From the NCBI RefSeq assembly GCF_000368625.1, contig NZ_KB849576.1, forward strand, positions 186,001-250,000: a stretch of 64,000 nt of DNA. The letters are read 5' to 3'. The notes below the pieces were generated by a model. The model saw nothing but the letters and a program-made list of their open reading frames with translations, did not search any database and was not told the DNA's origin. A program made the translations under genes and the position numbers. Origin of the DNA: Acinetobacter schindleri CIP 107287. Its GTDB lineage: Bacteria > Pseudomonadota > Gammaproteobacteria > Pseudomonadales > Moraxellaceae. This document shows positions 56,126-64,000 of the stretch, one piece after another. The first letter of the stretch is position 1, and every line of letters starts with the position of its first letter.

Positions 56126-57930
56126 TGAAAACAATAAAAAATACACTCGCTCTATTAGGATGCTTAACTCTTTTTATGGCATATAGTCATGCTGAAAATA
56201 AAGCGATGGATCTGCCTGAAAACCAGTTCGTAACACTCACTTTTCATGATGTCAGGAATGATGTAGCACGTCAGGGTGATCGTGATCAATATGCAATTAG
56301 TACTGAATATTTGGCGCAATATTTTGCTTGGTTAAAACGTGAAGGTTGGAAAACTATTTCTTTGGAAGATATCCGCCGTGCCCGTGAGAAAAAAATTCCA
56401 TTACCAGAAAAATCGGTACTTTTGACCTTCGATGATGGGGCGCTAAGCGGATATACCCAAGTATTTCCTTTATTAAAGCAATATAAATTACATGCCGTTT
56501 TTGCTATTCCAACCAGCTGGATTGGTACCAAGCATAAAGATGCCATAGAGTCCTATGGGGCAAATAATCTGATGAATTGGGACCAGATGCGGGAAATGCA
56601 AAATAGTGGCTTAGTCGAGTTTGTATCGCATTCACATAATTTGCATCGTGGAGTTATTTCGAATCCACAAAGAAATATGCAGCCTGCTGCAACTGCACGT
56701 ATATATGATTTGACAAAGGCACGTTATGAATCTGACCTTGCTTATAGGCAGCGTGTGCTGGAAGACTTAAAGCGTTCTAAAGCCATTCTGGAACAGGAAT
56801 TGTCAGTACCGACTCATGCTATTTTCTGGCCCTATGGTGCTGTAACAGCAGAAACAGAAGATATTGCTAAGCAGGCAGGACTAAGCATGTCTTTTAGCCT
56901 CGGGACTATGGCGCCATTGGCTGATTCAGTAAAAACCTATCAGCGTGCCTTGATTATGAATAACCCGAACCTGGCAGAAATTAAAGAGGCAATGTCTGAG
57001 TTTTTGTATCACACCAAGCAACCCTATCTGGAGCAGAAGAGCTTTATTCAGTTTAATTTGAAAGATCTTGCGCAGCCCAGTATAAAACAGGCTGATGAAA
57101 AACTCGGTCAGTTCCTCAACCAGTTAGATGCGCTGAAAACCAATCAGCTGATCTTGAAACCTGTTGCCGATCTCGATGGTAATGGCACGGTCGATGTGGC
57201 TTACTTCCCGAACAGCCAGTTAAAAATGCAACAGGATTTACTGAACCGTACTTTATGGCAAGCACGTACCCGTACGTATCAGCGTGTTTATGCAGAGTTA
57301 CCGCTCAGTATGATGAATCAGGGCTATAATATGGTCCAGCTGGTTGAAGATATATTCAAATATAACAGCAATCTGGAAGGCTTGGTGATAGACGCTGGCC
57401 AAGAGTTAAATTGTGCTGTAGAGAGTACACAGTGGTCGGCTGAATGTAAGAAACAGATTGAGCGAGTCATTAACTTAAAACAAAATACGAGTCGACGTGC
57501 CAAATACTATGCCAATATCAGTAATGTCTATTTGGCAGTACTGAAAATAAATACCCATAAAACTATGGGGCTGAAGGCCTTATTTGAAACCCTGGCAGAT
57601 GATTCAGACTATATCTATCTGGTTTTGGATCAAAAAACCAGCAAAGCTGAGCATAACCAGTTGCTCAAAAATATTCAGCAATTGACCTCCGTACAAAAAC
57701 AACGTTTGATGATCGGTTTTGATCTGTCAGGTCAATCAGAACAAGATCAATGGATTACTAATAGTATTGCGAATTTACGTAGACAAGGTATCCAGAAAAT
57801 TTCGCTTGAAAATTATAATTTTAAAAATGCCGGGCAGGTTCAACAAAGACTTTATGCATCGATTAGCTTAAACAGTAATCCTTTCGTTTATCGTGATCCC
57901 TTTCAGGCTCAGCAGGGAGAACGTAAATGA
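56125..57930 (+). CDS. pgaB: Poly-beta-1,6-GlcNAc N-deacetylase PgaB with degenerate C-terminal hydrolase domain
   Basis: 601 aa (E. coli PgaB 672). The N-terminal carbohydrate-esterase 4 domain has the metal/catalytic LLTFDDGALSGY (Asp103, Asp104) and EFVSHSHNLHRG (His169, His171, His174). The C-terminal half aligns with the PgaB hydrolase domain (VADLDGNGTVDVAYFPNSQ corresponds to the E. coli LQAFADPDGDG region). At the active-site position it reads EGLVIDAGQELNC, without the HDD...D residues, so this domain looks inactive. The leader could be a lipoprotein signal (LLGC) or an ordinary one (SHA cleavage). It overlaps pgaC by four bases. Confidence 0.92.
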   Translation: MKTIKNTLALLGCLTLFMAYSHAENKAMDLPENQFVTLTFHDVRNDVARQGDRDQYAISTEYLAQYFAWLKREGWKTISLEDIRRAREKKIPLPEKSVLLTFDDGALSGYTQVFPLLKQYKLHAVFAIPTSWIGTKHKDAIESYGANNLMNWDQMREMQNSGLVEFVSHSHNLHRGVISNPQRNMQPAATARIYDLTKARYESDLAYRQRVLEDLKRSKAILEQELSVPTHAIFWPYGAVTAETEDIAKQAGLSMSFSLGTMAPLADSVKTYQRALIMNNPNLAEIKEAMSEFLYHTKQPYLEQKSFIQFNLKDLAQPSIKQADEKLGQFLNQLDALKTNQLILKPVADLDGNGTVDVAYFPNSQLKMQQDLLNRTLWQARTRTYQRVYAELPLSMMNQGYNMVQLVEDIFKYNSNLEGLVIDAGQELNCAVESTQWSAECKKQIERVINLKQNTSRRAKYYANISNVYLAVLKINTHKTMGLKALFETLADDSDYIYLVLDQKTSKAEHNQLLKNIQQLTSVQKQRLMIGFDLSGQSEQDQWITNSIANLRRQGIQKISLENYNFKNAGQVQQRLYASISLNSNPFVYRDPFQAQQGERK

Positions 57931-59189
57931 TTAATAGTATCAGTTTACATGATGTCATCTTTGGCTTTGCTTTTTTCTATCCATTGTTTATGGCGTGGAT
58001 GTGGATTGCTGGCGGAATCTGGTTTTTTATAAAACGCGAACTGAATCAGAAAGCATTACCTGAACCCAAAGAAGCAGGTTGTAGTATTTTAATTCCCTGT
58101 TTTAATGAGGCTGAACAGGTCAAGCAGACCATTCGCTATGCCATGCAAAGTCAGTATCCAAAATTTGAAGTGATTGCGATTAATGATGGCAGTTCGGATC
58201 AGACAGGAGAGATTCTGGATGAACTGGCAGAAAAATATCCAAAATTACGTGTAGTACATTTGGCCGAGAACCAGGGTAAAGCGTATGCACTACGTGCAGG
58301 CGCAATGGTAAGTGGTTATGAGTACCTGATCTGTATTGATGGCGATGCGTTAATGCATCCACATTGTGTACTCTGGATGATGCATCATTTAACCATGTTC
58401 CCGCGTGTCGGAGCGGTAACGGGTAACCCGCGAATTATCAATCGCTCCAGCATACTAGGCAAAGTTCAGGTTGGAGAATTTTCTTCTATTATCGGATTGA
58501 TTAAGCGGGCACAACGTACTTATGGTCGCATTTTCACTGTCTCTGGTGTCTGTGCCGGATTTAGAAAAACTGCTCTGGATCGTATTGGTTACTGGCGTGA
58601 TGACATGATTACTGAGGATATTGATGTGTCATGGCGTTTGCAGTTTGATCATTGGGATGTGCAGTATGTCCCTCAAGCACTCACCTATATTTATATGCCC
58701 GAAACTTTTAAAGGGTTGTGGCAGCAGCGATTACGCTGGGCACAAGGTGGTATTGAAGTACTCTTTGCGTATATTCCTAAAATATTTAAATGGCGTTTGC
58801 GCCGCATGTGGCCGATTGCACTGGAATCTGTAATTAGCGTGTTATGGGCATATACCATGTTTGGTGTATTCGTCTTGTTCTTTTATGGTTTGTTCTTTCC
58901 TGTGGCCCCAGAGTGGTATATCAATTCTCTGTTGCCGCAGTGGTATGGTGTGATTCTCGGCGCAAGCTGTTTGATTCAGTTCATGGTCAGTCTATGGATT
59001 GACCGTAGATATGATAAAGGTCGAATGTTCAGAAGTTATTTCTGGGTAATCTGGTACCCACTATTTTTCTGGATTTTAACCATGTTAACGACCGTTGTAT
59101 CGTTGCCGAAGACCATTTTTAAAACCCAAACCCGTGCACGGTGGATCAGTCCAGACCGAGGCTTCCGTGGTGAAACAGAGGTAAAATAA
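57927..59189 (+). CDS. pgaC: Poly-beta-1,6-GlcNAc synthase PgaC
   Basis: 420 aa, a processive family-2 glycosyltransferase of the inner membrane. An N-terminal TM region, then the GT-A domain with IPCFNEAEQ, NDGSSDQTG, the UDP/metal DGD in LICIDGDALMH (Asp138, Asp140), the acceptor TEDIDVSW and QQRLRWAQGG. C-terminal TMs (VISVLWAYTMFGVFVLFF, and others) follow. It polymerises UDP-GlcNAc with PgaD. Start overlaps the pgaB stop (ATGA), so translation is coupled. Confidence 0.95.
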   Translation: MINSISLHDVIFGFAFFYPLFMAWMWIAGGIWFFIKRELNQKALPEPKEAGCSILIPCFNEAEQVKQTIRYAMQSQYPKFEVIAINDGSSDQTGEILDELAEKYPKLRVVHLAENQGKAYALRAGAMVSGYEYLICIDGDALMHPHCVLWMMHHLTMFPRVGAVTGNPRIINRSSILGKVQVGEFSSIIGLIKRAQRTYGRIFTVSGVCAGFRKTALDRIGYWRDDMITEDIDVSWRLQFDHWDVQYVPQALTYIYMPETFKGLWQQRLRWAQGGIEVLFAYIPKIFKWRLRRMWPIALESVISVLWAYTMFGVFVLFFYGLFFPVAPEWYINSLLPQWYGVILGASCLIQFMVSLWIDRRYDKGRMFRSYFWVIWYPLFFWILTMLTTVVSLPKTIFKTQTRARWISPDRGFRGETEVK

Positions 59190-59190
59190 G

Positions 59191-59772
59191 GTGAAAAACA
59201 ATAAAAATATTCCTGCCAAGCCGCAGGTTAAAATTGCCGAGTATATGGAGCTCCCAACAACTGTTGAACTTTCTGAACTCAGTGTCGCAGCAACTGTTAA
59301 AGAATCTAAACTCGATATTCCGGAGTATATCGATGTTCCAGAATATGTAAGTGGTCGAACGAGTGGTTATAGTCTGATGGCAATAGGCTGGATGGCATGG
59401 ATATGGTTATTTATGCCATTGGCCTCCCTGGGTTTATGGTGGTTTGAATCGAGTCTGATTGTTGATCATGTGTTAATAGACCATAAACCTTATCAGGGAA
59501 TGACGCTATTTGAGCTGGCCCTACTGATTATTATTGCTTTTTCAAGCTTGTTGTTATGGGCATGTTATAACTGGATCCGATTCAATCGAGTAGATCGACG
59601 TTCGGCACCTAGACCGGTTGAACTTCAGGAGATTGCTTATAGCTTTGAGGTTGAAAAGCATGCTCTACTGGAAATGGTACAGGCCAAACAATTGACCCTG
59701 TACTATAATCAGGAGGGGAGATTAGAGCAATACGATATACAAGGCAGGCCTATGAAAATTTCTTTGGCTTAA
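59191..59772 (+). CDS. pgaD: PgaD, accessory protein of poly-GlcNAc synthesis
   Basis: 193 aa starting with GTG one base after pgaC. Two TMs (about 60-85 and 105-128) and a charged cytoplasmic tail. In E. coli PgaD is short and binds c-di-GMP together with PgaC; this version has an extra N-terminal stretch of about 55 residues. Identity rests on position and topology, since PgaD sequences are poorly conserved. The 3' end overlaps the convergent 59750 gene by 23 bp. Confidence 0.87.
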   Translation: MKNNKNIPAKPQVKIAEYMELPTTVELSELSVAATVKESKLDIPEYIDVPEYVSGRTSGYSLMAIGWMAWIWLFMPLASLGLWWFESSLIVDHVLIDHKPYQGMTLFELALLIIIAFSSLLLWACYNWIRFNRVDRRSAPRPVELQEIAYSFEVEKHALLEMVQAKQLTLYYNQEGRLEQYDIQGRPMKISLA

Positions 59773-60952
59773 AAATCGTTGCATGTGGGTGTGGCATAAA
59801 AGGATCTTCTGGATAATAGCCAATATGCTGCACTCCTTGTTCTTTTAATAGATGTACAGTTTCTAATAACTCCTCATTTGAAAGTTTGTGCTGTGTATTC
59901 CAGTCTATGGTTTGAATTTCAAAAATGGTCCGAGATAGAGTAGGGTCATACTGCCGTGCTTTTTCTACCAAATTAAGATAGAACTTGGAATGGTCTGGGG
60001 CTTTTTCCATATAAGGCATAGCCATAACAGCATTATAATCATAATGCTGTAGAGTACTTGAGGTTGATTGTGCAAACCATTTCTCGCTTTCAGGATTTAA
60101 CATCACAGGCGCATAAGAGTTTCGGGCAAATTTGAGTGATGGATTGGTGATTTTAAGCTTATTACTCAATTTTAAAGCAAGATTATCTAAATAGGCGGTT
60201 TTAGCTTTAGCAAACTTCATTTGTTCTGGATGTTGAGGATGACGTAATATTTTTTCAGCATCTTTAAATCCCCAATATTTATATACTTGCATGGCAGAGG
60301 GGGAACTATCCTCATAGTCATTCAAGGTAATATCATCATGATACAAAATACCGTCCACAGTTATTTTATCTGTTAATGCTTTATAGATATCATAGACATA
60401 ATCAAAGTTTTTTGGATCAAATGGCGACAGGCGAATATAACCTTTTATGTTCGAGTTTGTAGTTTCTACATAATTTGCCCGGTAGTGCTTTGGCAGTTCC
60501 CAGGCCCACATGGGTAACCAGGCATAGATTTTTTTAACAGTTGTACGATTTCGAATCTGTTCAGTGACTTTTTTAAATAAATCTTCCCTGACAGGCATAT
60601 GGGGATTAGGGAAATACACTTCATTCGCTGAACCATTAGCATCCTCATCAGCATAAGCCTGTAAAAAAATTGTATTAGGCTGGACAGTCTCTATACGCTT
60701 GATTAACTGGTTAATATTACGTGTCATCTGACGTGGATCAGGGTCATAAATATAGTCTAAATCAAGATGCATAATTGACATCTCTAATTGTTGGTTCTTC
60801 TGGTACCTTTCAATTAATGATGAAAAAGATAAAGGTTTGGTCAGTGCATTTGATGAGCTAGAAAAGGTGCTAAGTAAACTTAAAGAGGTAATTAAACCTA
60901 AGCTTAAAGTTATATTGAGTGCAGATTTTCTGGAGTAAGTTGTATTTTTCAT
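59750..60952 (-). CDS. Free-standing PgaB-type glycoside hydrolase domain (GH153-like), exported
   Basis: 400 aa, convergent with pgaD. A signal peptide-like N-terminus (ALNITLSLGLITSLSLLSTF, cleavage near residue 36) is followed directly by a domain that matches the C-terminal half of E. coli PgaB: MHLDLDYIYDPDPRQMTRNI, IFLQAYADEDANGSANEV, IYAWLPMWAWELP, IRLSPFDPKNFDYV and DGILYHDDITLNDYEDSS. The active-site acidic residues (His205, Asp206, Asp207, Asp212) are all present. There is no deacetylase domain. In PgaB this domain cleaves partially deacetylated poly-GlcNAc. The E. coli comparison is from memory. Confidence 0.85.
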   Translation of the reverse strand: MKNTTYSRKSALNITLSLGLITSLSLLSTFSSSSNALTKPLSFSSLIERYQKNQQLEMSIMHLDLDYIYDPDPRQMTRNINQLIKRIETVQPNTIFLQAYADEDANGSANEVYFPNPHMPVREDLFKKVTEQIRNRTTVKKIYAWLPMWAWELPKHYRANYVETTNSNIKGYIRLSPFDPKNFDYVYDIYKALTDKITVDGILYHDDITLNDYEDSSPSAMQVYKYWGFKDAEKILRHPQHPEQMKFAKAKTAYLDNLALKLSNKLKITNPSLKFARNSYAPVMLNPESEKWFAQSTSSTLQHYDYNAVMAMPYMEKAPDHSKFYLNLVEKARQYDPTLSRTIFEIQTIDWNTQHKLSNEELLETVHLLKEQGVQHIGYYPEDPFMPHPHATIFKPKKFS

Positions 60953-61074
60953 TATGCTATCCAGTAATTATCATTGTTATAAATTTTCTTATCTTAATAA
61001 TCCATCATGAGAATGATGCTTATTCGCTTTCTTTACTGATAGCATGTTTATTTGGAAATATATGTGTAATTTTT

Positions 61075-61101
61075 GAAAAAAGCTTCCATCTTGGAAGCTT
61101 C
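61075..61101 (-). terminator. Terminator after the flotillin gene
   Basis: On the minus strand AAGCTTCCAA / TGGAAGCTT with a GA loop and a following T-run, 29 bases past the stop of the 61130 gene. Confidence 0.85.
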
Positions 61102-61129
61102 TTTGTTTTTAAATTTTAGCGATAAATTT

Positions 61130-62836
61130 TTAGGTTTTCGTTTTTAGACTTTGTGTCATCCCATTAATATCACCACCCTGAATGCCTAACTCACTCATCA
61201 GACTGTCAATGAGCGGAGCTTGACTGCGGTAGCGCAGGGCACTATTTACAACTTGGTCAGAGAGAGCAACATTACTACTTTCATGATGGGCATCTGCCTG
61301 ACAAGAACCTGTATGTGCTCCGTGAAGGCCATTTACCTGAAGAATCTTTATATCATCAATGTTTTCCATTGGCTTGACACTTTCACGGATAATTTCAGGT
61401 AAGTATTTGAGCATAGCCAGACGGATCTGCATTTCTACCTGCTCTGAAGACAGTACATTGTTAGCTTCATTCACTGCACGGGTACCTTCAGCATCGACCT
61501 GATACTGTTTTTCCATTGCCTGAGCGAGGAGAACTTTAGCATCTGCTTCCCCCTTGGCTTTTAAACGAACTTTTTCAGCTTCTGCTTCAGCGGCAATACG
61601 AATCGCTTCTGCATCATCAGCCGCTGCCTGTTTACCTGCTTCAGCAGCCACGGTAATCGCAATTGCATCTTTCTCAGCCTGTTCTTTAGCAGCCACCAGT
61701 TCAACTGCTTTTTGACGTTCTGCCTGCTGAATCTGACGTACTGTCACGACTTCTTCTTCAGCTTTTACTGCTTGAGCACGGGCAAGATCTGCTTGTGCTT
61801 TGGCCTCAGATTCGGCACGAGATTTTTCAGCAATCGCAATTGCACGATCCTGTTCAGCCAGTTCAATGGTTTTCTTTTGTTCAACCTGAGCTTTTTGAAT
61901 AATCTGTGCTTTCTGGATATTTTCATTTTCGACATCACGGGCAGCCAGAATGCGTTTTAATTCAACTTCGCGTTCAGCCGCAATACGTGCTTCCTCTGCT
62001 TCACGTTTTTTAGCAGCTTCTTGGGCTGCAATCTCAGCCAGCTGTTCAGCGCGACGAATCGAAATTTCACGTTCCTGTTGCAGTTTGGCGTATTCTTCTT
62101 CACGAATAATCTGTAAGCGTGCCTGTTCAGCTTCAAGATTCTTGGTTTTAATTGCCAGATCGGTATCCTGTTCAATATGGTTGCGTTTACGGCGACGGTC
62201 TTCAATGGTTTCAGTAAGTTTAGTCAGACCTTCAGCATCGAAAGCATTTTGTGGATTGAAATATTTGAAGCCAGTCTGATCCAGACCTGTTAAAGAAACA
62301 GTTTCGAGTTCAAGACCATTTTTATGCAGATCTTCCGACACGACTTGCTGTACTTTTTGTACAAAGTCGACACGCTTTTCATGCAGCTCTTCCATCGCCA
62401 TTTCAGCAGCTACAGCACGTAACGAGTCCACGAATTTGCCCTCTACCAGATTTTTCAGCTCGTTCGGTGACATGGTTTTTTGACCAAGGGTTTGTGCTGC
62501 CGTTGCAATTGAATCTGCGGTTGGTTTAACCCGGACATAGAATTCAGCCATAACATCGACACGCATACGGTCGCGGGTAATCAGTGCCTGATCATCAGCA
62601 CGGCGAACTTCCAGACGCAGGGTATTCATATTTACCGGTATAATTTCATGCAATACCGGCAGAACTAGCGCACCACCGCCTAGAATGACTTTCTCTCCGC
62701 CAAAACCGGTACGGACAAAAGAAATTTCCTTACTTGAACGACGGTAAAGGCGAGCAATGATCAGACCAAAGGTGATCAGGCCGGCGAAAATAACCCCAGT
62801 AATGATTAAAATGTTATATAAATCAAAATTTAGCAT
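61130..62836 (-). CDS. yqiK: Flotillin-like SPFH-domain protein, YqiK type
   Basis: 568 aa. One TM at the N-terminus (ILIITGVIFAGLITFGLII) leads to the SPFH/band-7 domain (EISFVRTGFGGEKVILGGGALVLP; RVDVMAEFYVRVKPT), then a long Glu/Ala-rich coiled coil (about 215-450) with repeats such as AEAEKVRLKAKGEADAKV. The tail is Ser/Gln-rich. Flotillins scaffold membrane microdomains. It lies 82 bp downstream of the yqiJ partner on the same strand and forms an operon with it. Confidence 0.92.
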   Translation of the reverse strand: MLNFDLYNILIITGVIFAGLITFGLIIARLYRRSSKEISFVRTGFGGEKVILGGGALVLPVLHEIIPVNMNTLRLEVRRADDQALITRDRMRVDVMAEFYVRVKPTADSIATAAQTLGQKTMSPNELKNLVEGKFVDSLRAVAAEMAMEELHEKRVDFVQKVQQVVSEDLHKNGLELETVSLTGLDQTGFKYFNPQNAFDAEGLTKLTETIEDRRRKRNHIEQDTDLAIKTKNLEAEQARLQIIREEEYAKLQQEREISIRRAEQLAEIAAQEAAKKREAEEARIAAEREVELKRILAARDVENENIQKAQIIQKAQVEQKKTIELAEQDRAIAIAEKSRAESEAKAQADLARAQAVKAEEEVVTVRQIQQAERQKAVELVAAKEQAEKDAIAITVAAEAGKQAAADDAEAIRIAAEAEAEKVRLKAKGEADAKVLLAQAMEKQYQVDAEGTRAVNEANNVLSSEQVEMQIRLAMLKYLPEIIRESVKPMENIDDIKILQVNGLHGAHTGSCQADAHHESSNVALSDQVVNSALRYRSQAPLIDSLMSELGIQGGDINGMTQSLKTKT

Positions 62837-62918
62837 TGTTGTTTGTTCTCTGTTTTAGCGTATTTGAAAATATAATTTTGGATTAAATAATAAATATAAA
62901 GTAAGAGAGAATAAGTAT

Positions 62919-63554
62919 TTAGACTTTCATGGCCTGGAAGCCATTACGGGTTTTATCCATTAAAATTACAGATTGGCCCTGTTTCAGGATTTCACCATTG
63001 GCAGGTTCGACCAGCACATAATGGGTATGGCCATACTGATCCTGAACTTTGGCTTGTGCTGGTGAGTTGGCACGAGCATCGCCGAGGATAATGATTGCAG
63101 TTCGGCCAATCAGTTCTTCGATATGAATCGCAGTGGTTTCATCTTTTGGCAGGATCTTTTCAGCTATTTTGGCATTAAAACGGACCAAGGGCATGCACAG
63201 GAACAGGCAGGCGGGAGAAATGATCCAGCCATTAATTAAATGGCCAGTAAAACGTTCAAATATACCTTGAATCAAAAGACCGCTTAAGCCATAGGTGGTC
63301 AGGAAAATGATCAGCCAAATAAAAAGAGGAAGTTGTCCCAGATACAACCAGTCAAATACCTTGCTAAAGATATTAGGGTTATTGGCGGGATGAAAGTCTA
63401 CATGATGCGAGTCTTCAGGTAAGAGTTGGTCAAAAACACTTTGTGAACCACCACCCAGAAACAGCAATATACATTCCAGCGCTGCAAACATCAGCATCAG
63501 GCCAAGACTAATGCTGAAAACAACATTTGACGGTTCGGTAAAAAGCTCCCACAT
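62919..63554 (-). CDS. yqiJ: YqiJ-type membrane protein, NfeD-like partner of flotillin
   Basis: 211 aa with about three TMs (VVFSISLGLMLMFAALECIL; PLFIWLIIFLTTYGLSGLL; GWIISPACLFLCMPLV) and a C-terminal OB-fold-like domain (ELIGRTAIIILGDARANSPAQ, then QSVILMDKTRNGFQAMKV). YqiJ and YqiK are a conserved pair in enterobacteria and Acinetobacter; NfeD-like OB domains partner SPFH proteins. Exact role unknown. Confidence 0.9.
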   Translation of the reverse strand: MWELFTEPSNVVFSISLGLMLMFAALECILLFLGGGSQSVFDQLLPEDSHHVDFHPANNPNIFSKVFDWLYLGQLPLFIWLIIFLTTYGLSGLLIQGIFERFTGHLINGWIISPACLFLCMPLVRFNAKIAEKILPKDETTAIHIEELIGRTAIIILGDARANSPAQAKVQDQYGHTHYVLVEPANGEILKQGQSVILMDKTRNGFQAMKV

Positions 63555-63922
63555 TCCTTCGGGTCTCTATCTATAATTATGTTTGGCAAAATGAGTAAGA
63601 ATAATTCTTGCTTATAAAAAGATAACATTGATTATACATTTTGCAATCTAAATACACAAAAGTAGCGGATATGAAACTTGAATAATTTTAAATATTTGGA
63701 AATTAGATTGAATTCTTGTATGAGTTATCAAATTAATATTTTAGAAAACAATAGCTTCAAAAAGATGACAGTATCTTAATAAATTTATGAATAAATGGAT
63801 AAAAAATTAACGTGGTCACAGTTTTGTTGAAGCTGAAATTCGAATGAAACAGGCATTTAGGTCAGTGACAATGACTTTATTTGATCGAAGGATATCTTAA
63901 TAAGCACTTTCTAGTATCGGAT
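63555..63922. other. Intergenic region at the right edge
   Basis: AT-rich sequence upstream of yqiJ and of the mini-ORF. No further gene, repeat or recognisable promoter was seen. Confidence 0.4.
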
Positions 63923-63937
63923 AGGAGGTAGGTAGTA

Positions 63938-63973
63938 ATGAATGCGAGAAAGCGCAACATTAAACATTTTTAA
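63938..63973 (+). CDS. Candidate 11-codon leader peptide with strong Shine-Dalgarno
   Basis: AGGAGGT (63923-63929) lies eight bases before an ATG that opens MNARKRNIKHF followed by TAA. It is an exceptionally strong ribosome-binding site for so short a frame. The hairpin at 63947-63986 begins inside the fourth codon and ends in a T-run after the stop, the layout of a translation-coupled attenuator. Any downstream gene is outside the window, so the role is inference. Confidence 0.35.
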   Translation: MNARKRNIKHF

Positions 63974-63990
63974 TGTTTATCTTTCTTTTT
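63947..63990 (+). terminator. Terminator-like hairpin overlapping the mini-ORF
   Basis: AGAAAG (63947-63952) and AACATTAAA (63956-63964) pair with TTTAATGTT (63969-63977) and CTTTCT (63981-63986) around a CATT loop, with a symmetrical 3-nt internal loop, followed by TTTT. The T-run is on the plus strand only. Confidence 0.55.
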
Positions 63991-64000
63991 AAAAAGTATA

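Overview
The window looks like a chromosomal segment of an Acinetobacter species. It is AT-rich, and the contiguous run mtgA-ppk on the plus strand followed by oxyR-estB-rubB-rubA on the minus strand is the arrangement known from Acinetobacter. The citrate synthase/sdh/suc/lpd block and the pgaABCD operon fit the same genus. No phage, insertion sequence, rRNA operon or CRISPR array was seen. Almost everything is core or near-core. The most accessory-looking stretches are the receptor/methyltransferase block (7.35-11 kb) and a folded repeat at 3.85-4.11 kb.

Layout, left to right. 1-1625 is the 5' part of metH (minus strand). 2.1-3.8 kb is a Pit-type phosphate transporter behind a near-perfect PHO box. 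3.85-4.11 kb is a folded, repeat-rich non-coding patch. 4.1-7.3 kb holds an unrecognised 513-aa protein, a rhomboid protease and nfuA. 7.35-11.0 kb holds a Fur-box-controlled TonB-dependent receptor, broken by a one-base deletion in this sequence, and a methyltransferase. 11.0-18.7 kb holds an unknown protein plus alpha/beta hydrolase, a beta-carbonic anhydrase, the divergent tesA / ybbA-ybbP locus and a second rhomboid. 18.8-25.1 kb is mtgA, ppk and the oxyR-estB-rubB-rubA cluster. 25.6-39.0 kb is mostly housekeeping: apt, lysS, a candidate small RNA, trpS, a DUF808 protein, a YpfJ-type metalloprotease, a Na+/H+ antiporter, an alkyltransferase-like protein, a universal stress protein, elongator tRNA-Met, nadE and a small HExxH protein. 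39.2-53.5 kb is the TCA block: gltA (minus strand), then sdhCDAB, sucAB, lpd and sucCD (plus strand). 53.6-61 kb is pgaABCD for poly-GlcNAc, with a convergent gene for a free-standing PgaB-type glycoside hydrolase domain. 61.1-63.6 kb is the flotillin pair yqiJ-yqiK. The right edge carries a strong Shine-Dalgarno, an 11-codon mini-ORF and an overlapping terminator-like hairpin.

How the genes work together. The TCA block covers citrate synthase, complex II, 2-oxoglutarate dehydrogenase and succinyl-CoA synthetase; the E3 gene lpd sits behind an intrinsic terminator. Phosphate handling is represented twice (pit and ppk), each with a PHO-box-like promoter of matching geometry. RubA and RubB pass electrons from NADH to alkane hydroxylase and are clustered with an esterase and OxyR. 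PgaABCD makes, partly deacetylates and exports poly-beta-1,6-GlcNAc.

The most interesting point is a division of labour inside the pga locus. The PgaB encoded in the operon keeps its deacetylase motif but appears to have lost the acidic active-site residues of its C-terminal hydrolase domain. The convergent gene encodes that same domain as a separate exported protein with those residues intact. Other leads are a shared CTTTAGTC element upstream of apt, lysS, sdhC and sucA, a candidate small RNA between lysS and trpS, and hairpins in the sdhC and sucA leaders.
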